Shown: positions 30,517 to 39,406, counted from the first letter of the stretch. The stretch is 64,000 bases of DNA from Rhodococcus sp. H36-A4 (GCF_027158005.1 NZ_JAPVLQ010000006.1:372001-436000); one strand, 5' to 3'. Numbers and translations: made by a program. Notes: a model not told the origin generated them from the letters alone.

Positions 30517-31657
30517 CTTGCGCCGAACCAAGTCCGAATCGAAGTCGTTCTGGACGCGATTCGACACGCGGACAACGATGGTGATCACGAGCGCCTCTGG
30601 GGCGCTGCCGCTACTGGCAATTGCGCTGATCTCACCGTCGTTCCTTCGCGACGGCGCGCTACCCCTCCTGACCGCGATCGTCGTCTTCACTGCGATTACC
30701 GTGCTGTACGCCGTGCACGTCGGCAGACTGACAGATGGGCAGTTCGCGGCGCTCGGTGCGGGCGGCATGATCGGTGTCGCAATTTCGGCTTACCTCATCG
30801 CCGACCCTGCAGGTACGCGGGCAGTGACGTCACTGCTTGCCGTTGTACCTGCAATTGCAGCGTCCGGCTCCTCGCCCCGCATGACAGCTGCTCTCACGGC
30901 AGGTTCGGTGGCAATGGCGACGTGGTTGTCGGCCGTCAGTCTCTCGTCCTCAGGCGTTGCGGTCACCATCGTCGCTATCGGTGCGGGAGCAACGTCTGTG
31001 CTGGTACCGGTGATCCTGATCGCGACCCTTCGCCGGTCTCTGCTCATCGTCAACAAGCGCCTCAATGTTCTGGCGAATACCGATCCACTCACCGGTTTGC
31101 TCAATCGCCGCGGAATGATGACACAGGTAGAAGCGTTGCTCGACCAGACGTGCGACAGTCGCAGTCAGTTGTCCGCACATGTCATCGATATCGACCATTT
31201 CAAGGCCGTGAACGACAGTCATGGTCACGCTGCAGGTGATCTCATACTCGTGACGATTGCGGATGCCCTCGTTCATGCAACCGAGGAGACGGGGTCGCGT
31301 GGAACGATCGTCTCTCGCATCGGTGGCGAGGAGTTTCTCGTATTGACTCCCCTCACCGACAACCGTTGTTTCGAATCGAACATTCTCGAACGTGTCCGCT
31401 CCGAATGCGAGGTCACCGTCAGCATCGGATCGGTGACTGCCGACGTCCGTGCCGTCCTCGATCCCAGGCTCACCATCGACGGTGAATTGGACAGCCCCCA
31501 CGTCGAGCAAGTCATCGATACACTCATGCACGCCGCCGACAACGCCCTCTACGCCGCCAAATCCAGTGGCCGTGACCGTGCGTCACACGCCGGGACAATA
31601 ATGGTCACGTGGAACTCGACGCGGCAGACCGGTGAATCGCTGTCCCCTCGAAGATAG
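30506..31657 (+). CDS. Membrane diguanylate cyclase (GGDEF)
   Basis: A 383-residue protein with about six membrane segments in residues 25-180 and a GGDEF domain from about 190. Active-site features are TDPLTGLLNRRG, IDIDHFKAVNDSHGHAAGD and RIGGEEFLVL, with the GGEEF signature intact, so cyclic di-GMP synthesis is expected. No inhibitory RxxD site is evident five residues before GGEEF. The ATG at 30506 lies in the second copy of a tandem repeat. A LuxI-like GNAT gene lies convergently downstream. Confidence 0.9.
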   Translation: MSATLRRTKSESKSFWTRFDTRTTMVITSASGALPLLAIALISPSFLRDGALPLLTAIVVFTAITVLYAVHVGRLTDGQFAALGAGGMIGVAISAYLIADPAGTRAVTSLLAVVPAIAASGSSPRMTAALTAGSVAMATWLSAVSLSSSGVAVTIVAIGAGATSVLVPVILIATLRRSLLIVNKRLNVLANTDPLTGLLNRRGMMTQVEALLDQTCDSRSQLSAHVIDIDHFKAVNDSHGHAAGDLILVTIADALVHATEETGSRGTIVSRIGGEEFLVLTPLTDNRCFESNILERVRSECEVTVSIGSVTADVRAVLDPRLTIDGELDSPHVEQVIDTLMHAADNALYAAKSSGRDRASHAGTIMVTWNSTRQTGESLSPRR

Positions 31658-31685
31658 TTCCCCGCAGTCGAAGACTTGATATCCA

Positions 31686-32474
31686 CTATGCGACTGCAGA
31701 AGAGTGATAGCCGTTTCCGGTCAGCGCACGCGAATCGCTTTCCATGAGATCCCAGACATCCGCATGTGCATCTCGTGCAATGGTCTCCCGATCCCACCAC
31801 ATCAAACGAGTGCGGTACTGATCGCTTGGGTACGCAGCAGCGGGCACAGTGGTGTCGATTCGCCCTCCGGACGTTTCCCACTGACGAAGCACATGGTCGG
31901 CAGCACTTGCGAACAAATACCTACTGCCCGTCAGTTCGATGGTCGGCAGCGCCGTTCTAGCCAACATTCCCGAAATCAGCCGCGCCGGCGCTCCCTCTCT
32001 AACCCACGCGCTCTTCATCTCGATGATTCCGTGCGGAAGTCGAGTCAGAAGTTGACCCCTGACCACGTCGAGCCCCGGTGAGTCCGCCCATTCGGTCAAC
32101 ACATGCGACTGCTCGACATAGGTATAAGGACCCTGCGCCCTAACTCCACCGAGCATCTCCCCCTCAGGTCCGAGAACGACGTAGAACAACGCTGTCGTCG
32201 CGCCCGATTCCACTTCGTCGATGTCGAGAGCACACGTCACACCATGGCGCGAATACGACGACCAAGCACCGTCGACATACCGCGTCCAGAGTTCCGGCGC
32301 TGCAGAAGGCATTGCCGCAACGAGAGTCATCGATCCCTCGCAGTGGCTGATTCTTGGCCCGAATGATGCGTCGACAGGCCGACGCATTCCTGACAGCTTC
32401 AACCGAGCGGCACGCGAACCCCTGTTCGCGGTAGGGGTTGCATAGCGGTAATCGACTGTCGCAGGTGCAGACAT
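31686..32474 (-). CDS. GNAT-like protein resembling acyl-homoserine-lactone synthases
   Basis: A 262-residue protein starting at ATG 32474 with AGGAG seven bases upstream. From about residue 65 it reads like an autoinducer-synthase GNAT: a D-x-D-E acidic stretch, ALFYVVLGPEGEMLGGVRAQ (the central strand with bound-cofactor turn), HVLTEWA, then IIEMKSAWVREG, analogous to the E-x-S-R region of LuxI proteins, and RYLFASAADHVLRQWETSGG. A similar-sized unannotated gene neighbours the E1-like gene in M. tuberculosis (Rv1356c next to Rv1355c) as I recall. The fold assignment is inference; function unknown. Confidence 0.6.
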   Translation of the reverse strand: MSAPATVDYRYATPTANRGSRAARLKLSGMRRPVDASFGPRISHCEGSMTLVAAMPSAAPELWTRYVDGAWSSYSRHGVTCALDIDEVESGATTALFYVVLGPEGEMLGGVRAQGPYTYVEQSHVLTEWADSPGLDVVRGQLLTRLPHGIIEMKSAWVREGAPARLISGMLARTALPTIELTGSRYLFASAADHVLRQWETSGGRIDTTVPAAAYPSDQYRTRLMWWDRETIARDAHADVWDLMESDSRALTGNGYHSSAVA

Positions 32475-32803
32475 AATTTCTCCTAAGTAGACATACCGGG
32501 ATCCGAAGTCCCCGGCTATGGGGCGAAAAGCCGACGCTATCGAGCGCCAACAGTTCAGTTGCCAAGTGGCAACCAGGCAATTCTTCCTGGTCGTGGAACA
32601 TTTGACTGTTCGAAGGTCGTAAATCTTCTTCCAGCACTGCGGATAATCATATTTCCGGTACCGATGACGCACTTTGTCGAATCTTTCGACTCGGATTTCG
32701 CAGTCGTATCGGACCTCAGTGAACACCGAGTACACCTGTATCGGTTATCTTGACGAAAGCGGAGCACCTGCTCGAGCGTCCGAACGAGAAAAGTGAGAGC
32801 CAC
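32475..32803. promoter_or_regulatory. Divergent promoter region with three inverted repeats
   Basis: This 329-base gap between the GNAT-like and E1-like genes has no ORF I would support. It is AT-richer than its surroundings and carries three dyads: GTTGCC-AAGT-GGCAAC (32558-32573), ACCAGG-N8-CCTGGT (32572-32591), which abuts the first, and GTCGAA-TCT-TTCGAC (32676-32690). The dyads are seen directly; a shared regulator is inferred. Confidence 0.55.
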
Positions 32804-33814
32804 GTGTCAGAACATCGGATACTGAATTCGGCCCTCGAGAGCGATTCGACGACCGTCGAGGAACTAGCGGGTCTACCAGGGATGCGGATTCTCGACGCTT
32901 CACAGAATCAGTTCGAATCGTTGACGGGTCTCCTGCCGAGCCCACCGGTGGACGTCCTCGCCGAGCCACAACGGTGGATTCACTATCCGTGGAGACACTC
33001 CCTTGTGAAACTTCTCGGGCCGAGAGGCTTTCGGACTCTGCGACTGGACCGGAACAGAAACAAAATCACCCTCTCCGAGCAGGAGCGGATGACCGAACTG
33101 CGGGTGGGAGTGGTCGGTCTCAGCGTGGGGCACGCCGTGGCGCACACCATCGCCATCGAAGGGTTGTGCGGTGAGCTCAGACTCGCCGATTTCGACGTCC
33201 TGGACCTGTCCAATCTCAACAGAGTCCCGGCATCGGTGTTCGACCTCGACATCAACAAGACCACGGTCGCGGCACGCCGAATCGCTGAATTGGACCCATA
33301 TCTGAAAGTGGTTACGCATCCCGAAGGTCTAATTGCTTCCAGTATGGACACGTTCATGGACGGACTCGATATCGTCATCGACGAATGCGATTCGCTCGAC
33401 GCGAAGTTGAATCTCCGCGAGGCCGCCAGAAGTCGAGGCATACCAGTTTTGATGGAGACCAGCGACGGCGGAATACTCGATGTCGAGCGATTCGATCTCG
33501 AACCGACCAGACCGTTGCTACACGGCCTCCTCGGAGATCTCGATGCCCGCTCTCTGGCCGACATCACGCCGGAGCAGAAGGCACCGCTGGCTGCCCGGAT
33601 TCTCGACCCCACGAAACTCACTCCGCGAATGCTCGCTTCGCTACCGGAAATCGGGGTGTCGCTGTCTACCTGGCCGCAACTCGGCAGCGATGTCGCACTC
33701 GGCGGCGCCTCGGTTGCGGCAGTGGTGCGCGCGTTCGGATTGGGTACGCCACCCCCGTCAGGAAGGGCGCGAATCAATTTGGAGACACATATCTCGGCAA
33801 TCGTCGACTTTTGA
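32804..33814 (+). CDS. ThiF/E1-like adenylating protein, short form
   Basis: A 336-residue protein with an E1-like Rossmann fold at about residues 100-270: VGVVGLSVGHAVAHTIAIEG (nucleotide loop), LADFDVLDLSNLNRVPAS (the catalytic Asp and Arg region) and VIDECDSLDAKLNLREAA. No CxxC zinc pairs are present. It closely resembles the N-terminal half of the mycobacterial Rv1355c family (annotated MoeY), which as I recall continues into a nitroreductase-like domain; here the protein ends right after the E1 part. The GTG at 32804 has GAGAG upstream. A molybdopterin role is unsupported. Confidence 0.78.
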   Translation: MSEHRILNSALESDSTTVEELAGLPGMRILDASQNQFESLTGLLPSPPVDVLAEPQRWIHYPWRHSLVKLLGPRGFRTLRLDRNRNKITLSEQERMTELRVGVVGLSVGHAVAHTIAIEGLCGELRLADFDVLDLSNLNRVPASVFDLDINKTTVAARRIAELDPYLKVVTHPEGLIASSMDTFMDGLDIVIDECDSLDAKLNLREAARSRGIPVLMETSDGGILDVERFDLEPTRPLLHGLLGDLDARSLADITPEQKAPLAARILDPTKLTPRMLASLPEIGVSLSTWPQLGSDVALGGASVAAVVRAFGLGTPPPSGRARINLETHISAIVDF

Positions 33815-33921
33815 CCCATGGGCCGTCATTGGGTGGCGCGGTCGAGGTGTGTCACGCACCCGTTCGGATCATGCGTTCTTGAATGTCGACAGCCCGTCTC
33901 GGTTTCAAGTGGTGATCCGGT

Positions 33922-34152
33922 CTACCCCACGGTGTCTTCGGCGGCTCGACCGGCTTTCGCGACAGGCGTCCGCTCTCGGCGTGCACGGTGGCTGGTGTCG
34001 CAGAATGGATATATTTTGCTCCGCTTGCACATGCAGAGCGCGACGACACTGCGATCAGATACGACCTGGGATCCGTCGGGCATGGTGATCTCCACCGGAC
34101 CGTTCACAAGCATGGGCCCGCGCTCCACCACGCGAATACGTGTACGTGACAT
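33922..34152 (-). CDS. CDGSH-type iron-sulfur protein
   Basis: A 76-residue protein with the CDGSH motif CMCKRSKIYPFCDTSH, giving three Cys and one His ligands for a [2Fe-2S] cluster. The preceding segment (RVVERGPMLVNGPVEITMPD) is the typical strand region of small actinobacterial CDGSH proteins. The ATG at 34152 is used. Related genomes often place such genes next to heme-oxygenase-like diiron genes; here the diiron gene is about 6 kb away. It is divergent from the VIT1/CCC1 transporter. Confidence 0.88.
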   Translation of the reverse strand: MSRTRIRVVERGPMLVNGPVEITMPDGSQVVSDRSVVALCMCKRSKIYPFCDTSHRARRERTPVAKAGRAAEDTVG

Positions 34153-34362
34153 AAGGGTCCTTACCCGATCTACTCGACACCACCATGTGAACAACACACC
34201 TGGCTGTGGGCCTTGCTTGCGCTGCAAAGTGACGGCGATGCAGTCCGCCGGTGTTTACCCCGCAGTGTGCGCTTCGAATCATGAGTCCTCCTACGCCGAA
34301 TGACAACACCGACGATGCGCAGGGCGGGCACGGGCGCTACCGCCAATCGACTACGGGAAGCC

Positions 34363-34391
34363 TTGCATTGCTGGCGCGTAGCCGAGATAGA
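34363..34391 (+). promoter_or_regulatory. Promoter for the VIT1/CCC1 gene
   Basis: TTGCAT (34363-34368) and GATAGA (34386-34391) are separated by 17 bases. The expected start is near 34398, only about seven bases before the ATG at 34405. This agrees with the absence of a ribosome site and implies a very short leader or a leaderless message. Confidence 0.5.
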
Positions 34392-34404
34392 AACTAGCGT
34401 TTGC

Positions 34405-35148
34405 ATGATGAGCGAGTCGAACGGCCTCGGCAATGAGACGTACGCAGCCCATCCCGGGGAACAGCACGGCGAGAGTCTTTCGTCACGGCTCAATTGGCTG
34501 CGCGCTGGTGTGCTCGGCGCCAACGACGGAATCGTCTCCACGGCAGGACTCGTCGTCGGTGTTGCAGCACTCTCGTCCGAGCGGGGACCGATACTCGCTG
34601 CAGGCGTCGCCGGTCTCGTCGCTGGTGCCGTGTCGATGGCACTCGGCGAGTACGTGTCGGTGAGCACCCAACGGGACAGCGAAAAGTCCCTACTGGCCAA
34701 GGAGAAAATGGAGTTGCGTGACGATCCCGACGCGGAACTCGAAGAGCTGACCTCGATCTACGAAAGCAAGGGACTCAGCCGGGCAACTGCGCTCACCGTC
34801 GCTCACGAACTCACCGAGCACGACGCTTTCGCAGCGCACGTCGATGCCGAGTTGCACCTGGACCCGGACAACCTGACCAGTCCGGTTCAGGCAGCACTGT
34901 CGTCTGCTCTGTCTTTCACCTTGGGCGCAGCGTTGCCCCTCATTGCGATACTCGCGCCACCGGCAACGGCTCGAATCCCGGTGACCTTCGTGGCAGTTCT
35001 GCTGGCGCTGGCATTGACCGGCCAGGTCAGTGCGCGACTGGGCGGCTCGAGGCCAGGCCCTGCAATGTGGCGCATCGTCATCGGCGGCGCGCTGGCAATG
35101 ATCGTGACTTACCTGATCGGACAACTGTTGGGTATTGCCGGAGTCTGA
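34405..35148 (+). CDS. VIT1/CCC1-family iron/manganese transporter
   Basis: A 247-residue membrane protein of the VIT family. The N-terminal core RAGVLGANDGIVSTAGLVVG and SMALGEYVSVSTQRDSE are diagnostic. A cytoplasmic metal-binding helical region (KEKMELRDDPDAELEELTSI to AAHVDAELHLD) follows, then three more membrane segments. These proteins export or sequester Fe2+ or Mn2+. The start is ATG 34405 or 34408 with no ribosome site. The neighbouring CDGSH gene fits an iron-handling locus. Confidence 0.9.
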   Translation: MMSESNGLGNETYAAHPGEQHGESLSSRLNWLRAGVLGANDGIVSTAGLVVGVAALSSERGPILAAGVAGLVAGAVSMALGEYVSVSTQRDSEKSLLAKEKMELRDDPDAELEELTSIYESKGLSRATALTVAHELTEHDAFAAHVDAELHLDPDNLTSPVQAALSSALSFTLGAALPLIAILAPPATARIPVTFVAVLLALALTGQVSARLGGSRPGPAMWRIVIGGALAMIVTYLIGQLLGIAGV

Positions 35149-35151
35149 CGA

Positions 35152-35547
35152 TCAGGGCTGTGCAAGGAGTGCAGTAAATTCTTCGGCGTAAGCGAGCTGT
35201 GTTCGCAATTCGGCGCACGTGGTTTCGGCTCGTCGATGGCATTCGTCAACGTATCGCTCGGCCGTTGCCCGTGCCTCGCGGTCGGCGGATCCATCTGCTC
35301 GCGCGTCGAGAGCGGTAAGAAGTTCGCGCATCTCCTCGAGCGTGAATCCCAGCGGTTTCATGCGCCGTATGACGAGTAGCCGCTGCACATCCGATTCGGT
35401 GTACAAACGGAATCCGCCTTTGCTTCGCGCCGACGGAGTCACCAGACCTGCGTCGTCGTAGTGTCGAATCGTCTTGATGGACAGCTCGGTTCGCGCTGCG
35501 ACGTTGCCGATCTGCATCTGTGCCGGTTCGTCTTCGCGTTCAGGCAT
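35152..35547 (-). CDS. MerR-family regulator downstream of SulP
   Basis: A 131-residue MerR regulator with QIGNVAARTELSIKTIRHYD and SKGGFRLYTESDVQRLLVIR in the DNA-binding domain and a dimerisation helix beyond residue 80. Two cysteines, C-x7-C in DECHRRAETTC, are a possible metal or redox site but do not match SoxR or CueR. It follows the SulP gene by 35 bases on the same strand. A MerR-type operator lies upstream of SulP, so the regulator probably controls the pair. Confidence 0.88.
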   Translation of the reverse strand: MPEREDEPAQMQIGNVAARTELSIKTIRHYDDAGLVTPSARSKGGFRLYTESDVQRLLVIRRMKPLGFTLEEMRELLTALDARADGSADREARATAERYVDECHRRAETTCAELRTQLAYAEEFTALLAQP

Positions 35548-35582
35548 ATCCGCATAGCTCCTTCTTTTCACGCGCGAACCCG

Positions 35583-37091
35583 TCAGTGCCCTGCGCCGAG
35601 ATTTCCGCTCAGTAACCCATGTCGCTGCGCGCTGGCCTCGTTCAACCCGACGATGGTCGCGGTCTTTCCCTTGGCTGCGTATTTGGTGGTGATCGCATCA
35701 AGGGTCGCGACGGTCGACGCATCCCAGATGTGTGATGCCGACATGTCGATCACGATATGTGCAGGGTCACTGACGTAATCGAACTGATAGATCAAGTCGT
35801 TGCTGGAGGCGAAGAACAACTCACCATGCACCGCGTAGACGCGGGTGTCCGGGTCCGGGTGTGCCACATCGACGACCTCGGTCAGATGCGCGACGCGTCG
35901 CGCGAACAAGACCATCGCGGTCACGACGCCGACCGCCACTCCGTAGGCGAGATTGTCGGTAGCAACGGTGACCGCGACGGTGGCGACCATGACTAGGGTT
36001 TCGCTCGTGGGCATCCGCCGCAGTGTCGCCGGGGCGATGCTGTGCCAATCGAAGGTGCCGACCGAAACCATGATCATCACCGCCACCAACGCGGCCATCG
36101 GGATCAGTGAGACTATGTCGCCTAGACCGACGACGAGGGTCAGCAGGAACACGCCTGCGAGGAACGTAGAGATCCGAGTTCGTGCGCCGGATGTCTTGAC
36201 GTTGATCATCGTCTGTCCGATCATCGCGCACCCGCCCATACCGCCGAAGAATCCGGTGACGATGTTGGCGACACCCTGACCCCAGGACTCTCGGGTCTTG
36301 TTCGAGTGACTGTCGGTGATGTCGTCGACGAACTTCGCAGTCATCAGTGACTCGAGCAGACCTACGATGGCCATCGTGAACGCATACGGGGCGATGATCT
36401 TCAATGTCTCGAACGTGAGCGGAACGTCGGGAAGAACTAGTGACGGCAAACTTGACGGAAGCTCCCCCTCGTCACCGACATTGGGAACATTCAGCGCGAA
36501 CACGATCGTCGCCGCCGTCAGTAACACGATCGCGACCAGCGGTGCAGGGACGACGGTGCTCACCTTGGGCAAGAACACCATTGCCGCGATCCCGATGGCA
36601 ACCATGGGATACACCAGCCAGGGGACCCCGAGAAGGTGCGGAACCTGGGCGATGAAGATGAGTATCGCCAGCGCATTGACGAATCCCACCATGACGCTGC
36701 GTGGGATGAACCGCATCAATCTCGCGACCCCCACCACACTGAGCAGGATCTGTAGCACGCCCGCGAGAATGACTGTCGCGATCAGATACTCGACCCCGTA
36801 GTCCCGCACCAATGGCGCGATGACCAACGCAACTGCACCGGTGGCAGCCGAAATCATTGCAGGTCTACCACCTACGATCGAGATCGTCACCGCCATGGTG
36901 AACGCGGCGAACAATCCGACCCGTGGGTCCACTCCGGCGATGATGGAAAATGATATCGCCTCCGGAATCAAAGCCAACGCAACCACCAGCCCGGCGAGAA
37001 CCTCGGTCCGCAACCGTCTCGGCGATCGCAAGGCAGACCACACCGTCCATTGCGGTTCGATCGTCTGCGCTGCGGTGGCCGCGGAAGCCAT
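35583..37091 (-). CDS. SulP-family anion transporter with STAS domain
   Basis: A 502-residue transporter. The membrane domain begins [20 protein letters not shown], with the SulP signature [20 protein letters not shown]. It ends in a STAS domain at about residues 405-500 ([28 protein letters not shown]). Family members carry sulfate, bicarbonate or other anions; no carbonic anhydrase is adjacent. The ATG at 37091 has GGAG seven bases upstream. The MerR gene downstream and the operator at 37227-37246 point to inducible control. Confidence 0.93.
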   Translation of the reverse strand: MASAATAAQTIEPQWTVWSALRSPRRLRTEVLAGLVVALALIPEAISFSIIAGVDPRVGLFAAFTMAVTISIVGGRPAMISAATGAVALVIAPLVRDYGVEYLIATVILAGVLQILLSVVGVARLMRFIPRSVMVGFVNALAILIFIAQVPHLLGVPWLVYPMVAIGIAAMVFLPKVSTVVPAPLVAIVLLTAATIVFALNVPNVGDEGELPSSLPSLVLPDVPLTFETLKIIAPYAFTMAIVGLLESLMTAKFVDDITDSHSNKTRESWGQGVANIVTGFFGGMGGCAMIGQTMINVKTSGARTRISTFLAGVFLLTLVVGLGDIVSLIPMAALVAVMIMVSVGTFDWHSIAPATLRRMPTSETLVMVATVAVTVATDNLAYGVAVGVVTAMVLFARRVAHLTEVVDVAHPDPDTRVYAVHGELFFASSNDLIYQFDYVSDPAHIVIDMSASHIWDASTVATLDAITTKYAAKGKTATIVGLNEASAQRHGLLSGNLGAGH

Positions 37092-37226
37092 GTAGATGCT
37101 CCATTCTCTGTCGAGGAACGTGGGGTGATCGGAAAGATGCGAGGTGGTGAACGCTTGCCGGAGTGGGGGCAACATCTCAGGACGGGCGCAGATTGTGTGC
37201 GTCCCCGAAAAGCTTCGTTCACGAAC

Positions 37227-37246
37227 CTACCCTCCCGTGAGGGTAG
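37227..37246 (-). promoter_or_regulatory. MerR-type operator upstream of SulP
   Basis: CTACCCTC-CCGT-GAGGGTAG is a perfect eight-base dyad. On the leftward strand it lies between TGCAAC and TAGGTT, about 18 bases apart, the long spacing expected of MerR-controlled promoters. It is about 135 bases before the SulP ATG. The rest of the 279-base gap to the ABM gene shows nothing I can assign. Confidence 0.65.
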
Positions 37247-37370
37247 AGTTGCACGTGAGGATGCCATTCGGTGACTCATCTCACGCCGATGGACCTTCGA
37301 AGAATTCCAGATTTGCAGCAGAACGCGCGGGCACTTGTCCAGAGCATCAGGTGCTCCACGTGGCATTCGA

Positions 37371-37700
37371 CTACTGCGCGTCGACCGACATTTCGCCCAT
37401 CTCGCCCCATCCGGTTGCATCCACGGTCTGGCTGATGATCTTGGGCGTCGACGCCAGTGCTTGCGGGAGTTCTTTCATTGCCTTCTTGAAGTGATCACTG
37501 TTGACGTGGTCACCACCGGCTTCATCATCGCGGAAGGCCTCGAGCAAGACATAGACGGATCTATCTTCCAGGCTACGAGACCATTCGAACCACAAGTTGC
37601 CTGCCTCGGCGCGGGTATTCGCGGTGAACTCGGCTACGTGTTCTGGCCAACGCTCGGTCCACTCGGGCTTCGTCTCGAACTGTACGACGATGAAGATCAC
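37371..37700 (-). CDS. Antibiotic biosynthesis monooxygenase (ABM)-domain protein
   Basis: A 109-residue dimeric alpha-beta barrel protein of the ABM/quinol monooxygenase type. MIFIVVQFETKPEWTERWPE, NLWFEWSRSLED and VLLEAFRDDEAG, with a His/Asp-rich HVNSDHFKKAM helix, fit the fold. Such proteins oxidise quinols or related small molecules without added cofactors, or act as haem-degrading enzymes. The ATG at 37700 has GGAGAAAC upstream. It has no obvious operon partner. Confidence 0.85.
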   Translation of the reverse strand: MIFIVVQFETKPEWTERWPEHVAEFTANTRAEAGNLWFEWSRSLEDRSVYVLLEAFRDDEAGGDHVNSDHFKKAMKELPQALASTPKIISQTVDATGWGEMGEMSVDAQ

Positions 37701-37779
37701 TGTTTCTCCTTGGATTCGGAACTGTCAGGAAGCTGATTGCAGCGGCGCCTGGCTCTCGCTCGACACACTCGGGGCGATG

Positions 37780-38055
37780 TCAGTAGTCGTCACTGGAGTC
37801 GGAGGCCGCAGTCCCCTGTCGGACCCGCTGAATGTGGATGCGTCGAGCGAGCCTGATCATCGGGCGAATCAAGAGCTCGACACTGCCGATCAGGAACAAC
37901 CACGTGCCAGCGACCGCCGTCGTCTCGCCGAAGAACAAGACACTGCCGACGATGAACCAGACGGCAACCAGAATGTCGTTGACGATACTGACGACTTCCC
38001 ATCGCTGACGAATCATCAGTTCCTCGTGCCCGATGGTAAAGGTCAGTTCGCTCAT
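37780..38055 (-). CDS. YrhK-domain membrane protein
   Basis: A 91-residue protein with two membrane segments. HEELMIRQRWEVVSIVNDIL followed by GSVLFF and TWLFLIGSVELLIRPMIRLA is the YrhK domain. The ATG at 38055 has AGGAG six bases upstream. Function of the family is not established. It is downstream of the mntH-type gene in reverse orientation order (same strand, 103 bases apart). Confidence 0.85.
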   Translation of the reverse strand: MSELTFTIGHEELMIRQRWEVVSIVNDILVAVWFIVGSVLFFGETTAVAGTWLFLIGSVELLIRPMIRLARRIHIQRVRQGTAASDSSDDY

Positions 38056-38158
38056 TCGAGGCTCCTGCTGTTCGAGTGTGACGCCACAGGTAACTACCCG
38101 TAAACCGCGCCTCGAACACACAATGCAACCGGATCCGAAAGCCACAAGCGCAGCCGAC

Positions 38159-39406
38159 TCATGTCAAGGTCAGATAGATCAGGACCACATTCAAAACAAC
38201 GATGATGCCTGCGATGAGCCACGCCGCACCGGTGGTGATCCGGTGATTGACATCCTGTCCCATCAACACTCGATCGGAGGTGAACCGCACCAATGGGATC
38301 AAAGCGAACGGGATACCGAAGGACAACACGACCTGGGAGACGACGAGTGCGCGGCTGGGATCGATCCCAGCCGCAAGAATGAGAAGTGCAGGCACTAGCG
38401 TCACCACTCGCCGCAGCACAATCGGAATCCGCTTGCGTAGTAGGCCGTCCATGATCATCGCGCCCGCATACGCCCCTACCGACGTCGACGCGAGCCCCGA
38501 CGCAAGGAGCCCCACCGCGAACAGCAGCGCGACCGATTGGCCCAATGTCTCCCCCACCGCCGCATGGGCGCCCTCGATCGAATCGACGCCATCGCGTCCG
38601 CCGAGAGTTGTTGCCGCCAAGAGCAGCATCGACATGTTGACGGCTCCGGCCAACAGCATTGCCAATCCGACGTCTATCCGGCTGATCCGCAGCAACCGCC
38701 GACGTACCGGTCCTGCTTCGGGGTGTCCATGGCGATCGCGTGCAAGTCCGGAGTGGAGGTAGACCGCGTGCGGCATGACCGTTGCACCCAGCATCGCTGC
38801 TGCGAGCAACACGCTTTCCACACCGTCGAATCGTGGGACAAGTCCCGCAGCGGCCTGCGAAAACGATGGAGGTTCGACGAACATGCTGGCCAGGAAGCCG
38901 ACAGCGATGACGGCAAGCAAACCGAGGATCACGAACTCGAACGGCCGCTGTCCACGCCGATCCTGCACCAACAGCAACATCATCGACACCAGTCCGGTGA
39001 TCAGACCACCGGCAAGAAGGGGCAGGTCGAACAGTAGATACAGCGCAATCGCACCACCGACGACCTCGGCGAGGTCGGTCGCCATGGCGACAACTTCCGC
39101 TTGAGACCAATATGCAAGTCGCACAGACCTGCTCGATTTCGAGCGGACGACTTCGGGAAGCGTCATGCCGGTGACGATGCCGAGCTTCGCGGACAAGAAC
39201 TGCACGAGTCCGGCCATCAAGTTCGCCGCAACGATCACCCACACAAGCAAGTAGCCGAACTGCGCGCCGGCACTGACGTTCGAGGCGACATTCCCTGGAT
39301 CGACATAGGCTATCGCCGCAACGAAAGCTGGACCGAGCAAGATACTGGCCGACCTGAACCGTGACGGCGGCCGCCTGGAATGGCCCGGTGAGGGCGAACT
39401 GCCCAT
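38159..39406 (-). CDS. mntH: Nramp-family Mn2+/divalent metal transporter
   Basis: A 415-residue Nramp protein with about eleven membrane segments. The metal-binding motifs are AYVDPGNVASNVSAG (DPGN) in the first helix and GATVMPHAVYLHSGL (MPH) in the sixth. It imports Mn2+ or Fe2+ coupled to protons. Starts GTG 39409 and ATG 39406 are adjacent; the ATG is chosen. It is divergent from the MFS gene. No MntR- or DtxR-type box is evident in the 154-base intergenic region. Confidence 0.92.
   Translation of the reverse strand: MGSSPSPGHSRRPPSRFRSASILLGPAFVAAIAYVDPGNVASNVSAGAQFGYLLVWVIVAANLMAGLVQFLSAKLGIVTGMTLPEVVRSKSSRSVRLAYWSQAEVVAMATDLAEVVGGAIALYLLFDLPLLAGGLITGLVSMMLLLVQDRRGQRPFEFVILGLLAVIAVGFLASMFVEPPSFSQAAAGLVPRFDGVESVLLAAAMLGATVMPHAVYLHSGLARDRHGHPEAGPVRRRLLRISRIDVGLAMLLAGAVNMSMLLLAATTLGGRDGVDSIEGAHAAVGETLGQSVALLFAVGLLASGLASTSVGAYAGAMIMDGLLRKRIPIVLRRVVTLVPALLILAAGIDPSRALVVSQVVLSFGIPFALIPLVRFTSDRVLMGQDVNHRITTGAAWLIAGIIVVLNVVLIYLTLT

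Noticed and set aside
32804..33814. Calling the E1-like protein a molybdopterin synthase partner (MoeY)
   Set aside because: No molybdenum cofactor gene is nearby and zinc CxxC pairs are absent.
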